From Chitinivorax tropicus (lineage in GTDB: Bacteria; Pseudomonadota; Gammaproteobacteria; Burkholderiales; SCOH01), in assembly GCF_014202905.1 (NCBI RefSeq), contig NZ_JACHHY010000001.1:124001-188000 (forward strand): DNA of 64,000 nucleotides, read 5' to 3'. The notes below the pieces were generated by a model. It ran no database searches. It saw only the letters and a list, made by a program, of their open reading frames with translations, and was not told the DNA's origin. Position 1 is the first letter of the stretch. Each line of letters begins with the position of its first letter. A program made the translations under genes and the position numbers. Positions 44,788 to 54,188 of this stretch are shown piece after piece.

Positions 44788-45257
44788 ACTTTGCCGTAAC
44801 TGGCCGTCTGACGATCCCCCGCATCCGGAGGAGGCGGCGATGCCGGATCGGTCGGTGCCCCGCCACCTTGTGGCGCAATACCCTGCCACGCATCCCGCAG
44901 CTGGTTCAGCAACTGGGTCGATTCATCCAGCATGGCCACATCATTTTGAATATTGGCCAACAGCAGGCGGTGGGAGATGTATTCATACAAGGCATCGAGA
45001 TTCTGGGCCAATTCACCGCCCACGTTCTTATCCAGACTGAGCCGCAAGCCCTCCTCCACAATGGCAATGGCCTTTGATATGGCATTGCCTTTGGCAGAGA
45101 TCTGGGATGCCTCGATATGTTTCCTCGCCTGTGCAATCGAGGCTAACGCCCCATCGAACAACATCAGGATCAATTTATGAGGGCTGGCACTATTGATTTC
45201 ATTTTCCAGTGCATGCCGTGTGTAAGCATGAACCGCAGAGCGTGGATAGCCAGTCAT
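44784..45257 (-). CDS. fliS: Flagellin chaperone FliS
   Basis: 157 residues from the ATG at 45257 (MTGYPRSAVHAYTRHALENEI); an ATG five codons earlier is in frame. It has the standard FliS helices, INSASPHKLILMLFDGALASIAQARKHIE, then AIAIVEEGLRLSLDKNVGGELAQNL. The C-terminal 25 residues (after GIAPQ) form a Pro/Ala/Gly-rich tail longer than usual. FliS binds the C-terminus of unfolded flagellin before export. The gene is 18 bases after fliD. Confidence 0.92.
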   Translation of the reverse strand: MTGYPRSAVHAYTRHALENEINSASPHKLILMLFDGALASIAQARKHIEASQISAKGNAISKAIAIVEEGLRLSLDKNVGGELAQNLDALYEYISHRLLLANIQNDVAMLDESTQLLNQLRDAWQGIAPQGGGAPTDPASPPPPDAGDRQTASYGKV

Positions 45258-45275
45258 GGTTGAGCCGTGCATAAT

Positions 45276-47306
45276 TTATCTGTTGAGCATTGCCAACTGC
45301 TGAGACAAATACTGCCCTGTCTTGCTGATGTTGGACAACATCACATCCAGCGCAGTAAATTGCGTCCGATATCGTTTCTCGGTATCGTCCAGTCGGCGGT
45401 TGAGTACTTCTCGCTGTTTACCGATATCCTTGACGGTCTGATTCAGACCGTCAGTCCGCGCAGCAATCGCACCTTTTGCCCCCAGGAACTCATCCAGCAG
45501 CTTGTCCAGCTGTGAAGCGAATCCACGGGAGAAGCTTATGGTACCGCGATCTGCATTCTCAGCGCCACCCGTCACCGTCACCGACAAACCCAGCGCAGCG
45601 CCGGAGCTGGCAGTCAGCTTCTGACCACTCCCGGTTGCTGCCGCACCACCGATGGTGCCCACGATGTCCGTGCCAGCTGTCGCAACCGGGCTGGCGCCAA
45701 AGAGTGCAGCAGCGTTGCCACTGACCGAGAAATTCGATGATGAACCGTATTGGTCGGACACCCCGGTCAGCGTGAAGCTGGTCGCATCCCCGGTGCCCGT
45801 GATGGCAACCTTGCTGCCGGCAAACGTGCTGTTACCATTGATTTTAGATTGGATTTCCGCAGCCAGCTCCGAAACACTGGCGTACGTCCCCGCGCCCAGC
45901 GTCAAGGTAGCGGCCTTGCCATTCAAGGTCACGGCCAATGAATCATTGACACCCGCAGTCACGGTCAGACCGCTGGTCACGGCACTGCCGACCAACTTGC
46001 CCTGGGTGGCCAGGCTGGTGACATTGACAGCATAGTTGCCCGCCTGGGTATACGCTGTTGATCCCTGATACTTGACCAGGCTATCGGTGGCATTGCCTGT
46101 TGCGGCAAACAGAGCCGTCACATCGTTGAATTTACTATCGATGGCGGATTGCAGCTTGGCTGAATCCACCTTCAATGTACCGTCTTTCTGGAAAGCGATT
46201 CCCACCTTGCCCAGCGAATTGACTGAGCTGTCCACGCCTGCCACCACAGTGCCGAACATCTGCCGCAAGCGGAATTGCATGCTTCGCACTGTCGAGTCAC
46301 CTTGCAGCGGCGCGGATTTTCCCGCTGTGCCACCCGCTTTCGCACCACTACCATCATAGGCGGTGGCATCATCCAGCAATTTGTTCAGATCATTGTAGGC
46401 TTTGACAAAGGCATTGACCGCAGTGCCCAGTGAGCTACCACTATTGGATACCGTGATCTTGGCGGGCGAACCGACATTGGTCTTCAGCAGGTTCAGTGTC
46501 ACGCCCTCTATGGCATCGGTGATCGAGGTGCTGGATTTACTGATAGCAACACCGTCGATCTTCAATTCACTGTTCTGAGCCGTGACGGTCTCCTGCAATG
46601 CCTGACCTGTATTGGAGGCAGGGTCATGTGCCAACAGGTTTTGCAGCGCCGTGTCACCGGCCACGCTGATCTTGACGCTATTGCTCGCGCCTGGGTTGCT
46701 GGATGCCAATGCCAGGCGATAAGGGGTGCCGCTGCCATCATTGATGATCGAGGCAGTCACGCCGATGTTGGCTTTGTTGATTGCATCACGAATGCCTTCC
46801 AGGCTGTTGTTGGATGCATCGATGGTCACGGATTTGGTCGCATTGCCATTGGATGCAAACGACGCCCCGGTATACTTGCCCGTGTTGGCATCGAATGTTC
46901 CACCACTGACAGTGCCAAAGCTGAATGTCAAGGTGCCATTGCCAATGACTGTATTTTTCGATGCCTGGCCTGCAGAGGCCAATTTTTGTGCCTGAGCGAG
47001 CTTGGTCACCTCGATATTATAGTTGCCCAACGCGGCCCCAGCCGAAGCCGTCACTGTGATCGCCTCGCTGTTGGATGAATTAGCAGATTTACTGGCCTGG
47101 AATTTACTGGCATCCGCCAAGCCCCGCACAGCGGATTGCAGCGCCGCCATAGCGCCCTTGACCGTACCAAAGGCAGACAGCTTCGCCTGCACCCCGATCT
47201 CTTTGGTAGCCAAGACTGTCAGCGGCTCTTTCTCAGCCTGCATCAGCTTGGTGATGAGGGTGTTGACATCCAGTCCGGAGCCAACACCGGGCGATGCGAT
47301 AGCCAT
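45276..47306 (-). CDS. fliD: Flagellar filament cap protein FliD
   Basis: 676 residues from the ATG at 47306, preceded by AAGGAG seven bases away; a start 8 codons earlier has no ribosome site. N-terminal FliD signature: SPGVGSGLDVNTLITKLMQAEK; C-terminal helices: QLDKLLDEFLGAKGAIAARTDGLNQTVKDI and QFTALDVMLSNISKTGQYL. The large middle (Ser/Thr/Ala/Gly-rich, beta-type) is the variable outer region, longer than the E. coli FliD of 468. FliD caps the filament tip and catalyses flagellin assembly. Confidence 0.95.
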   Translation of the reverse strand: MAIASPGVGSGLDVNTLITKLMQAEKEPLTVLATKEIGVQAKLSAFGTVKGAMAALQSAVRGLADASKFQASKSANSSNSEAITVTASAGAALGNYNIEVTKLAQAQKLASAGQASKNTVIGNGTLTFSFGTVSGGTFDANTGKYTGASFASNGNATKSVTIDASNNSLEGIRDAINKANIGVTASIINDGSGTPYRLALASSNPGASNSVKISVAGDTALQNLLAHDPASNTGQALQETVTAQNSELKIDGVAISKSSTSITDAIEGVTLNLLKTNVGSPAKITVSNSGSSLGTAVNAFVKAYNDLNKLLDDATAYDGSGAKAGGTAGKSAPLQGDSTVRSMQFRLRQMFGTVVAGVDSSVNSLGKVGIAFQKDGTLKVDSAKLQSAIDSKFNDVTALFAATGNATDSLVKYQGSTAYTQAGNYAVNVTSLATQGKLVGSAVTSGLTVTAGVNDSLAVTLNGKAATLTLGAGTYASVSELAAEIQSKINGNSTFAGSKVAITGTGDATSFTLTGVSDQYGSSSNFSVSGNAAALFGASPVATAGTDIVGTIGGAAATGSGQKLTASSGAALGLSVTVTGGAENADRGTISFSRGFASQLDKLLDEFLGAKGAIAARTDGLNQTVKDIGKQREVLNRRLDDTEKRYRTQFTALDVMLSNISKTGQYLSQQLAMLNR

Positions 47307-47360
47307 GGTATTCTCCTTGGGTTGATCCACATGATCCTGGCCGGCTAAGCCGATGCCTGA

Positions 47361-47762
47361 TCAGGCTTTCTGACGAACCAGCAGGCCCTGCAGATGTTCG
47401 ATACTCTCAGCGATTTTCAACATTTCCTCGGAAGGAATCTGACGGATCACCTCTTTGGATTGTGTATCGATCACTTTGACCACGTCGATGCCGGTCTCCT
47501 CATCAACAGTGAACTTGAGCTCGCTGGCATAGACGTTGACAACCTTATTGAGCTTATCGGCAGCCTTTTTCAATTCTTCAACCGGCGTCGGCTTTTTGGT
47601 CTGCTCAACGGCTGTCTGTTCATAGGCATTGCCAGCAACCTGGCTTGCAGACTGTGTCGTATTGGCCTGAGCGGCATTGTCTCGGTTACGCACACTGCCG
47701 GCATAGGTATCGAGCTGAGCTAAACCGACCTGTGTCGGACTGCTGACGGAAGGGACGGTCAT
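47361..47762 (-). CDS. flaG: Flagellar protein FlaG
   Basis: 133 residues. The N-terminal half is Gln/Thr/Ala-rich and likely disordered. The C-terminal half is the FlaG domain: VEELKKAADKLNKVVNVYASELKFTVDEETG, then VKVIDTQSKEVIRQIPSEEML. FlaG influences filament length and is typically encoded between fliC and fliD, as here. The leading hairpin downstream of fliC lies just upstream of its ATG. Confidence 0.92.
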   Translation of the reverse strand: MTVPSVSSPTQVGLAQLDTYAGSVRNRDNAAQANTTQSASQVAGNAYEQTAVEQTKKPTPVEELKKAADKLNKVVNVYASELKFTVDEETGIDVVKVIDTQSKEVIRQIPSEEMLKIAESIEHLQGLLVRQKA

Positions 47763-47786
47763 GGTTTCACTCCTTTACGGCACAAA

Positions 47787-47811
47787 GCCCGACCGGGTAA
47801 ACCGGTCGGGC
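47787..47811 (-). terminator. Terminator hairpin between fliC and flaG
   Basis: A perfect 10-bp stem, GCCCGACCGG and CCGGTCGGGC, with loop GTAAA on the plus strand. On the minus strand it is followed by TTTG, a short U-rich end, 25 bases after the fliC stop. It would give a monocistronic fliC message, with partial read-through to flaG. Confidence 0.7.
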
Positions 47812-47835
47812 ACGATGATGTTATGCGCTATCGAC

Positions 47836-49338
47836 TTACCGCAACAGTTGGAGCACTTGTTGTGGCAATTGGTTCGCCTGGGCCAACATCGCGGTACCAG
47901 CCTGTTGCAGAATCTGCGTACGACTCAGGTTGGCGGTTTCCGTCGCAAAGTCCGCATCGCGAATCCGACTACGCGCAGCACTCAGGTTCTCCGAGGTGGT
48001 CTGCAAATTCGAGATCGTTGCTGAGAAACGGTTTTGCAGTGCACCGAACTTGGCGCGTTGATCGTTGACGATACCGATGGCACTGTCCACCGTCCGCAGT
48101 GCATTGGTTGCATTCAGAACAGTTGAGATGTCCAGATTCGATACTTTTTGCAGAGCAGACACGCTAGTTGTGCTGGCAGCAATCGAATTTGCTCCAATGA
48201 CACCAGAATTGAGCGCCGCAGTGGCGTCAGTACTGATCGAATAGGATTTAGACGAATCCAATGTCACCTGCCCTGCCACTGTCAATGAACCGCTTGTCGT
48301 TGCAGCCAAACTTGTAGCAGCACCCGCTCCAGACAGTGTGATTTTCCCAGGAGCCGCAATAGCGTTCGCAGCACCCAATGTGACGTTACTACCGTCCTCT
48401 GCTGTCAACACCACACCATCATTGGTGCTATTGAGGCGGGCGGTGATGCCTGTCTTCGATGATTGATCATTGAAAGCCTGCACCGCTTGCGACAGGCCAC
48501 CGGCAGTATTGGTCGAAGTCAAACTGAAACTAACTGTTTGCGCAGTGCTGTTTGAGCCAAACACCGACAAGGAATAAGAACCAGTCGCGCCAAAGGTGAA
48601 TGTTGCCTCGGTTTTTGCCGTTGCACGAACCCCAGTCTGGGTCTGCGCATTGATCTTGCTGGCGATGGTCTTGGCGCTATCATCCACCGCCAATGCGACG
48701 GTTGCTGTACCATCCGCACCATTGATCGTCATGTTGCCAGATGCGGTGACGGCAGCGCTGTTTTGTACTGCTATTGCCGTGGTCCCAGACGCCCCAGAAT
48801 TGGCCGACGTAGCATTACCCAACTGGTAGGTACCATACTGATCCGTGCGGAAATTAGCAGTGGTAGCGGTAATGGTCTGGTTGGCATTGGCACCAACCTG
48901 ATAGATCGCTGAGCCAAACGAGCCGTCGAACAACTTCTGGCCGTTGAATTCAGTGGTCACTGCAAAGCGATCCAGTTCGGAAACCAGTTGTGTGACTTCC
49001 GCATTCAGGGCCTGACGGTCGCCAGCAGAGTTCGAGGCATTGGCAGACTGTACAGCCAGCTCGCGTACACGCAGCAGGATATTACCCATCTGCTCCAACG
49101 CACCTTCACCAGTCTGCGCAATCGACACACCATCGTTGGCATTACGGCGGGCTTGGTCAAGGCCACGAATCTGGGCTGTAAAACGTTCGGAAATTGCGAG
49201 ACCCGCAGCATCGTCTTTTGCGCTGTTGATGCGCAGACCGGACGACAGGCGCTGCAGGGAGGTTGCCAGACTGTCTTGCGAGCGCGACAGATTGCGCTGC
49301 GAGTTCAGAGAGGCAATGTTCGTGTTGATGACCTGCAT
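47836..49338 (-). CDS. fliC: Flagellin FliC
   Basis: 500 residues. The N-terminal D0/D1 region reads [20 protein letters not shown] and continues through [20 protein letters not shown]; the C-terminal D0 region ends [26 protein letters not shown] (read in two halves). The variable centre (residues 170-390) is rich in Ser, Thr and Ala, offering many O-glycosylation sites. An AAAGGAG lies six bases before the ATG. Its own sigma-28 promoter is visible. The neighbouring pse and glycosyltransferase genes suggest that it is glycosylated with a pseudaminic acid derivative. Confidence 0.97.
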   Translation of the reverse strand: MQVINTNIASLNSQRNLSRSQDSLATSLQRLSSGLRINSAKDDAAGLAISERFTAQIRGLDQARRNANDGVSIAQTGEGALEQMGNILLRVRELAVQSANASNSAGDRQALNAEVTQLVSELDRFAVTTEFNGQKLFDGSFGSAIYQVGANANQTITATTANFRTDQYGTYQLGNATSANSGASGTTAIAVQNSAAVTASGNMTINGADGTATVALAVDDSAKTIASKINAQTQTGVRATAKTEATFTFGATGSYSLSVFGSNSTAQTVSFSLTSTNTAGGLSQAVQAFNDQSSKTGITARLNSTNDGVVLTAEDGSNVTLGAANAIAAPGKITLSGAGAATSLAATTSGSLTVAGQVTLDSSKSYSISTDATAALNSGVIGANSIAASTTSVSALQKVSNLDISTVLNATNALRTVDSAIGIVNDQRAKFGALQNRFSATISNLQTTSENLSAARSRIRDADFATETANLSRTQILQQAGTAMLAQANQLPQQVLQLLR

Positions 49339-49402
49339 GTTGTGCTCCTTTCAGGTGCAGCCTAGTTCGTTCAATAAGACGTTGCTCACGTCTCTGACTC
49401 GT

Positions 49403-49429
49403 TTATCGGCATTCGCTAAATTAACTTTA
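49403..49429 (-). promoter_or_regulatory. Sigma-28 (FliA) promoter of fliC
   Basis: On the minus strand: TAAAGTTA (49422-49429), an 11-base spacer, GCCGATAA (49403-49410). This is an almost exact match to the enterobacterial sigma-28 consensus TAAAGTTT-N11-GCCGATAA, and lies 65 bases upstream of the fliC ATG. Confidence 0.95.
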
Positions 49430-49445
49430 GTGATAAACCCAAAAA

Positions 49446-52400
49446 TTATCTGAACCAGGCTTGCATCCAGTTTTCCAGATGTTTCTCAATGGTCCAGTGT
49501 GCCAACACATACTCCCGTAAAGCATCCCCGCGCGCAGCCAGCGCCTGCCTGTCCGACAGGTGTTCGCGAATGGCCTGTATCCAGTCTCGGTCACGGTTCT
49601 TCACCCGCTTAATGGGGAAATCCCCCTGGTAAGGAATGATATCGGTCGCAATCACCGGGAAGCCCAAGATGCCATATTCCAATAGGCGGAGATTGCTCTT
49701 GCATTCATTGAAATGATTGATCTCCAATGGCGCAAGTGCCAGATCCAGATTCAAGCCCGCCAGCGCACCAGGATAACGATCGATCGGCACGCCGGGGTGG
49801 AATTCCTTGACATGAGGCCGGAGCTTATCCGGGCACATCCCCATGAAGACCCAGTCCACTTCGTCAGCCAGCGCTGCCACGACGCCTGCGATCATTTCCA
49901 AGTCGCCCGTATGGCTGAGGCCCCCGGCCCAACCAACCCGAGGCTTGCTCGACACGCCCCGTCGAGGCTGGAAGTGTCCCCATTGCCGGGTATCGATAGC
50001 ATTTTTTACCACGCGGATATCTGCACTCAGGTCTCGATAGGCTTCAGCCAAAGGCTCAGTCGAGACCACGAAGCGATCGCACAACGCAACTGCCTCACGC
50101 AACCACTTACGAATATCTTTTGGAATGTGTTCACGGTGCAAGCTCTTCGCCGGCAGATTGGTGGTCAGGTCATCCAGCTCGAACACCAGCAAACACTTAT
50201 GTAGTGCCTTGTATTGTCGAATGATATCGGTCTGGTGAGGATGCAGCTGCCGCTGTAACAACCAGGTATCGATTTCAAAACGCTCCATCTCGACCGGCGT
50301 GAAATAAGAGAAGGAATAGGTCGCTTCGATCAAACCATGATCCACCGCCCTGCTGAGCGGCTGGATGATGCGATAATGACCACAACCCTGATTGTCCCCT
50401 GGGTGGGCCAGAATACGTGGCAACGGCTTCCAGGACAGGGGGTTCCAGGTCAAACTTGGCCGGGTGTCAATCTGGCAGCCGTACTCGTTCAACGACAAGT
50501 TGGTGTTGTAGTATGGGTCACGGGCCAACTGGGGTAACCAGCGCAAATGCAGTTGCTTGCGATCCGCCTCCAGTCGCGGGCCGATATTGCCGACCAGATC
50601 GATATTCTTCAACGTGGCGCCACCCTCATGCAGCAAGCTGGCATACGGAGTATAGACAATCAGCAAGCCTAGTTCGCGCACCCGAAGGCAGAGATCCACA
50701 TCAGTATAGGCAAGGGCAATATCTTCATTCATGCCCCCCACCTGTTGAAAGACCGCTTTACGGATCAACAGGCAGGAGCCCGACACCGCCGACACATTCT
50801 GCACCAATTGTGCACGACCAAAACCGTAGTCTGAATCATGCGGTATGCCGAAAAATGCTGTATCTGCCGCCCCTAACAGGCCCAAAGTCAAACCAGCCTG
50901 TTGCACCGTGCCGTCAGGCTTGAGCAGACGCGGCCCGACCACACCGATGTCTGGTCGGATTGCATAACCCATCAGCTCACTGAGCCAGTCGTCATGCAAC
51001 GGGGCCACATCGTTGTTCAGAAACAGCAGATATTCACCTTGCGCTTCACCACTGGCCAGATTCATCAATCTTGAGAAATTGAACGGGCCTGGCAGCGTGT
51101 AGACCCGCACACTCTCCGAACCGAGTGCCTCCAGCCCCTGCAGATATTGCATTGCCTCCGGCTCTTGGCTGCCAGTATCGATGATGATCAACTCATAGCG
51201 CGGGTAGTCCGTGTGCTCCAACACTGTTTCGATACAACGCCGCAGGTAGTCCAGATTGTCCAGCGTGGGGATGATGATGGAAACCAATGGATGGTCAGTC
51301 AATTGATATCGTAGCCGATAGCTGCCCGGCACTCTGCCCAGCTCCAATTTTGCTGGGGTCTGGGTGGCAGCGAGGTGGTTCTGCAACGCGGTAGCATTGG
51401 CGTTGACGATCTGCAGCGTGGGCAGATCATCGAAACGGTCAACCGGCCAGCGGTGTATCAGGATGTCCGCGACATGACCAAATGCATCGGTGCCGAACAT
51501 GGCCAGGGCACGTAACTGCAGGTCATACCACTCGGCCCCGGCCAGCTCCGTCTGGAAGCCCAACAGGCGATTGAAGGCCGGCTTGGACAACCATACCAGC
51601 GACCCGATGTAGGGGTAGCCGCGCAGGTAATCAGGGCTGAAGCCCGGTTTGAAATAAGGCAGCTCGGGCTTGCTATTGCCTCCGATGGTATCTTCATCAC
51701 TGTAGATCAACTGCCAGGCCGGATGCTGGAAGGCTTGCTCAGCCACGAACAGCATGCTGTGAGACACCACGGTATCGCCTGCATTGAGCGCCAGCAGCCA
51801 ATCCGCGTCGGAATGGGCAAACAATTGGTTGATCGCATCGAACACCAGCCCATCGGCCTGCATCCATTCAATGTGCTCATTGGCAACGAAATCAACCGGT
51901 GCAGAGCTGCCTGACAAGATGGTGATCCGCACCCGGTAATAACCTTGTTGCGCGAGCGATTGGATGGTCTGCCCCAATTGCTCGACAGTATTGGGCGTGA
52001 CAATGACCACCACATGGAATAATGGATGGTGATCCCATTGCTCAAGCCGCAATTCGAATTGTTCTGCTTCGGCTACCGTCAAGACGTGTTGTTTCAACAA
52101 CTGCTGATGACGCAATGCCGGCAATTGGCCCGCGTCCAATGCCAAAGGTTGGCTGTCAGCCGCCTCCGACGGCACTGCCACCACATAGAATTGCAAGCTG
52201 CACAGCTCACAAAGCTCCGCATGGCTGACATCACGCAACACCATCTTGCCCGTATCCAATGTCGTTGGGCAATGATCTCGATGTTGCTCAAACACATCCT
52301 TCAGTCGGGTATCGATACCATAGGTGGTCCGTACCAAGCGATAACCTGTTTCGCGGAAGAACCGCTCGACTTCTTTGTACGTAAAGAAGCGGATATGAGT

Positions 52401-54188
52401 GATATCCAGCAAACCTAACGCTTCGTATTTCCAGTGGCCCTTTGCAAGATCGTCCATCAGCGCAAGATTGCGCACATTGGGAATGCTGGCGATCACTTGC
52501 GCAGTTGGCGACAGGTAGGGCCGCAAGGTCTCCATCACCTGCCACGGGTTATACATGTGCTCCAACACATCCGCGACGATCACGCCATCCAGGCTACCTT
52601 TGGGAATGCCCTCCGCCTCCAGGTCGAATTCCTCGAATTTGCCCACCAGCACCTTGTCGAGCCGGGTTGAGGCCACCTGTGCGGCAGCGCGATTGGTCTC
52701 AATCCCCCACACCTTGGCCTGTGGATACATCTGCTTGAGCACCCGCCCCGTGCCTCCGGCAGCGCAACCAATATCGAGCACGAATTGTGGGGTGTTGGTG
52801 AACATGGCCACCAAGTCACCCCGTGCCCCCTCGTGATAGCCGGTTGCGTCGATCTCCTCGACATCCAGATATTGCTGCCAGACGAAACGCTGCTCACCAG
52901 CATGAAATTGCCCAAGTCGAGCAATCAGTTCTACGACACGCTCCGCAGCACACTGCTCGCTGCGATGATTGTAATGGGGTAATCTGGCGGCCATCTGTTG
53001 ACGCAGGCCAAGACGTAAACTCTCGCTGGTCAGCACTTCTGCCAAAGCCTGCATCAATTCATCCGCCTCAACCTCAAGCACCCCGGTCTCGGCATCAAAA
53101 CTCGGGCCTAACAGCATGCCCGTCTCATTCATTAAATTGATGGCCGGAGTACCCGCAATCATCGCCTCCACAGTGAGGTTGGAATCGACTGCGACAACAA
53201 CGTCACTTGCCACAACCCAAGCTTCGGTATCCAGCGTGGTATAGGTCAGCCAAGCTGGATCTACCCCCTCTTCCAATGCAATTTGCTGATACCTTTCAAC
53301 ACCAAAATGGGCGTTGGCAGCCCGATCTTTAATCACGAACTGTGGTCGTAATCCACCAGCCATCAAAGGTGGCAGGGCCCGGATGAATGCTCGGAGGGTC
53401 TCACCGTAAATGGCCTCATCCACCATGGCCGATAAATTGGCCGCCCAAGTTGTACCGAACAGTACAATCGGTCGATCTACATCTTGACCATGTTTCTCAC
53501 ATAACTGTTTACGCAGTGAGTCCCTTTGCTCGATCCAGGCAGGGTAAGCATCCCATGCAGGATTGCCGGTGATGAACATCCTTTCCGGCGCCACACCTAC
53601 ATCCAGGTATGCCTCGATACCTCGCCCACCGAACACCGCTGCAACATCTGCAAACAAGGTACCATGTACTGTGTAGGCCGTAGAAAGCTGCACCCCATGT
53701 TGTACGAGCAGGCTTGGTACGCCATGCGCTTTACCCCACGCTACAGTGATCCGACCAGCAGCGGTTACATCTTCATTCAGCAACAATAAGCGTATATCAA
53801 ATAGGTGATTAGCTTTATCTAGTGCGGCAAGCAACTGAATGCCGACTGCGGCATGTCCTCTGGCTGACTCAATCACAGCCTCTGTCAACGCTGTTGCTGC
53901 CAACGACAAAGACTCGCACAACGCCAACCAAGCACCACTTTGCCCAAGTGTCTCTACTTGTTGCTCATAGTGAGCCAATGCATGTTGCAACTCGGGCAAA
54001 TCTGCCTGCGTCAGCAATTGCCCCATATCCACCAAGCGACTACCCACCAGCTCCTGCATCGCTACTGACGGCTGCCCAGTACAGGGCGCATAAACCAGCA
54101 CGACAGAATCGGGAAAACGCTGCAGGTGGCGACGAAGCACATCTATGTTCTTTTCCCACAGGAAACACACCAGCGCCTGCTGCTTCAT
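49446..54188 (-). CDS. Multi-domain glycosyltransferase/methyltransferase, probable flagellin glycosylation enzyme
   Basis: 1580 residues from the ATG at 54188, with AGGAG seven bases upstream. Five modules in order: (1) residues 1-430, a GT-B-like domain similar to capsule/CDP-glycerol-type transferases (VPSLLVQHGVQLSTAY, FITGNPAWDAY); (2) about 430-670, a SAM methyltransferase (FVLDIGCAAGGTGRVLKQ, VIVADVLEHMYNPWQV); (3) about 715-960, a diverged GT2 domain; (4) about 965-1225, a canonical GT2 domain (PLVSIIIPTLDNLDYLRRC, LFLNNDVAPLHDDWLSEL); (5) about 1255-1580, a GT-B domain like the glycosyltransferase group 1 family. It lies between the pse genes and fliC, like the FgtA-type transferases of Pseudomonas. 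It likely builds the glycan on flagellin. No Maf-type transferase is in the window. Confidence 0.85.
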   Translation of the reverse strand: MKQQALVCFLWEKNIDVLRRHLQRFPDSVVLVYAPCTGQPSVAMQELVGSRLVDMGQLLTQADLPELQHALAHYEQQVETLGQSGAWLALCESLSLAATALTEAVIESARGHAAVGIQLLAALDKANHLFDIRLLLLNEDVTAAGRITVAWGKAHGVPSLLVQHGVQLSTAYTVHGTLFADVAAVFGGRGIEAYLDVGVAPERMFITGNPAWDAYPAWIEQRDSLRKQLCEKHGQDVDRPIVLFGTTWAANLSAMVDEAIYGETLRAFIRALPPLMAGGLRPQFVIKDRAANAHFGVERYQQIALEEGVDPAWLTYTTLDTEAWVVASDVVVAVDSNLTVEAMIAGTPAINLMNETGMLLGPSFDAETGVLEVEADELMQALAEVLTSESLRLGLRQQMAARLPHYNHRSEQCAAERVVELIARLGQFHAGEQRFVWQQYLDVEEIDATGYHEGARGDLVAMFTNTPQFVLDIGCAAGGTGRVLKQMYPQAKVWGIETNRAAAQVASTRLDKVLVGKFEEFDLEAEGIPKGSLDGVIVADVLEHMYNPWQVMETLRPYLSPTAQVIASIPNVRNLALMDDLAKGHWKYEALGLLDITHIRFFTYKEVERFFRETGYRLVRTTYGIDTRLKDVFEQHRDHCPTTLDTGKMVLRDVSHAELCELCSLQFYVVAVPSEAADSQPLALDAGQLPALRHQQLLKQHVLTVAEAEQFELRLEQWDHHPLFHVVVIVTPNTVEQLGQTIQSLAQQGYYRVRITILSGSSAPVDFVANEHIEWMQADGLVFDAINQLFAHSDADWLLALNAGDTVVSHSMLFVAEQAFQHPAWQLIYSDEDTIGGNSKPELPYFKPGFSPDYLRGYPYIGSLVWLSKPAFNRLLGFQTELAGAEWYDLQLRALAMFGTDAFGHVADILIHRWPVDRFDDLPTLQIVNANATALQNHLAATQTPAKLELGRVPGSYRLRYQLTDHPLVSIIIPTLDNLDYLRRCIETVLEHTDYPRYELIIIDTGSQEPEAMQYLQGLEALGSESVRVYTLPGPFNFSRLMNLASGEAQGEYLLFLNNDVAPLHDDWLSELMGYAIRPDIGVVGPRLLKPDGTVQQAGLTLGLLGAADTAFFGIPHDSDYGFGRAQLVQNVSAVSGSCLLIRKAVFQQVGGMNEDIALAYTDVDLCLRVRELGLLIVYTPYASLLHEGGATLKNIDLVGNIGPRLEADRKQLHLRWLPQLARDPYYNTNLSLNEYGCQIDTRPSLTWNPLSWKPLPRILAHPGDNQGCGHYRIIQPLSRAVDHGLIEATYSFSYFTPVEMERFEIDTWLLQRQLHPHQTDIIRQYKALHKCLLVFELDDLTTNLPAKSLHREHIPKDIRKWLREAVALCDRFVVSTEPLAEAYRDLSADIRVVKNAIDTRQWGHFQPRRGVSSKPRVGWAGGLSHTGDLEMIAGVVAALADEVDWVFMGMCPDKLRPHVKEFHPGVPIDRYPGALAGLNLDLALAPLEINHFNECKSNLRLLEYGILGFPVIATDIIPYQGDFPIKRVKNRDRDWIQAIREHLSDRQALAARGDALREYVLAHWTIEKHLENWMQAWFR

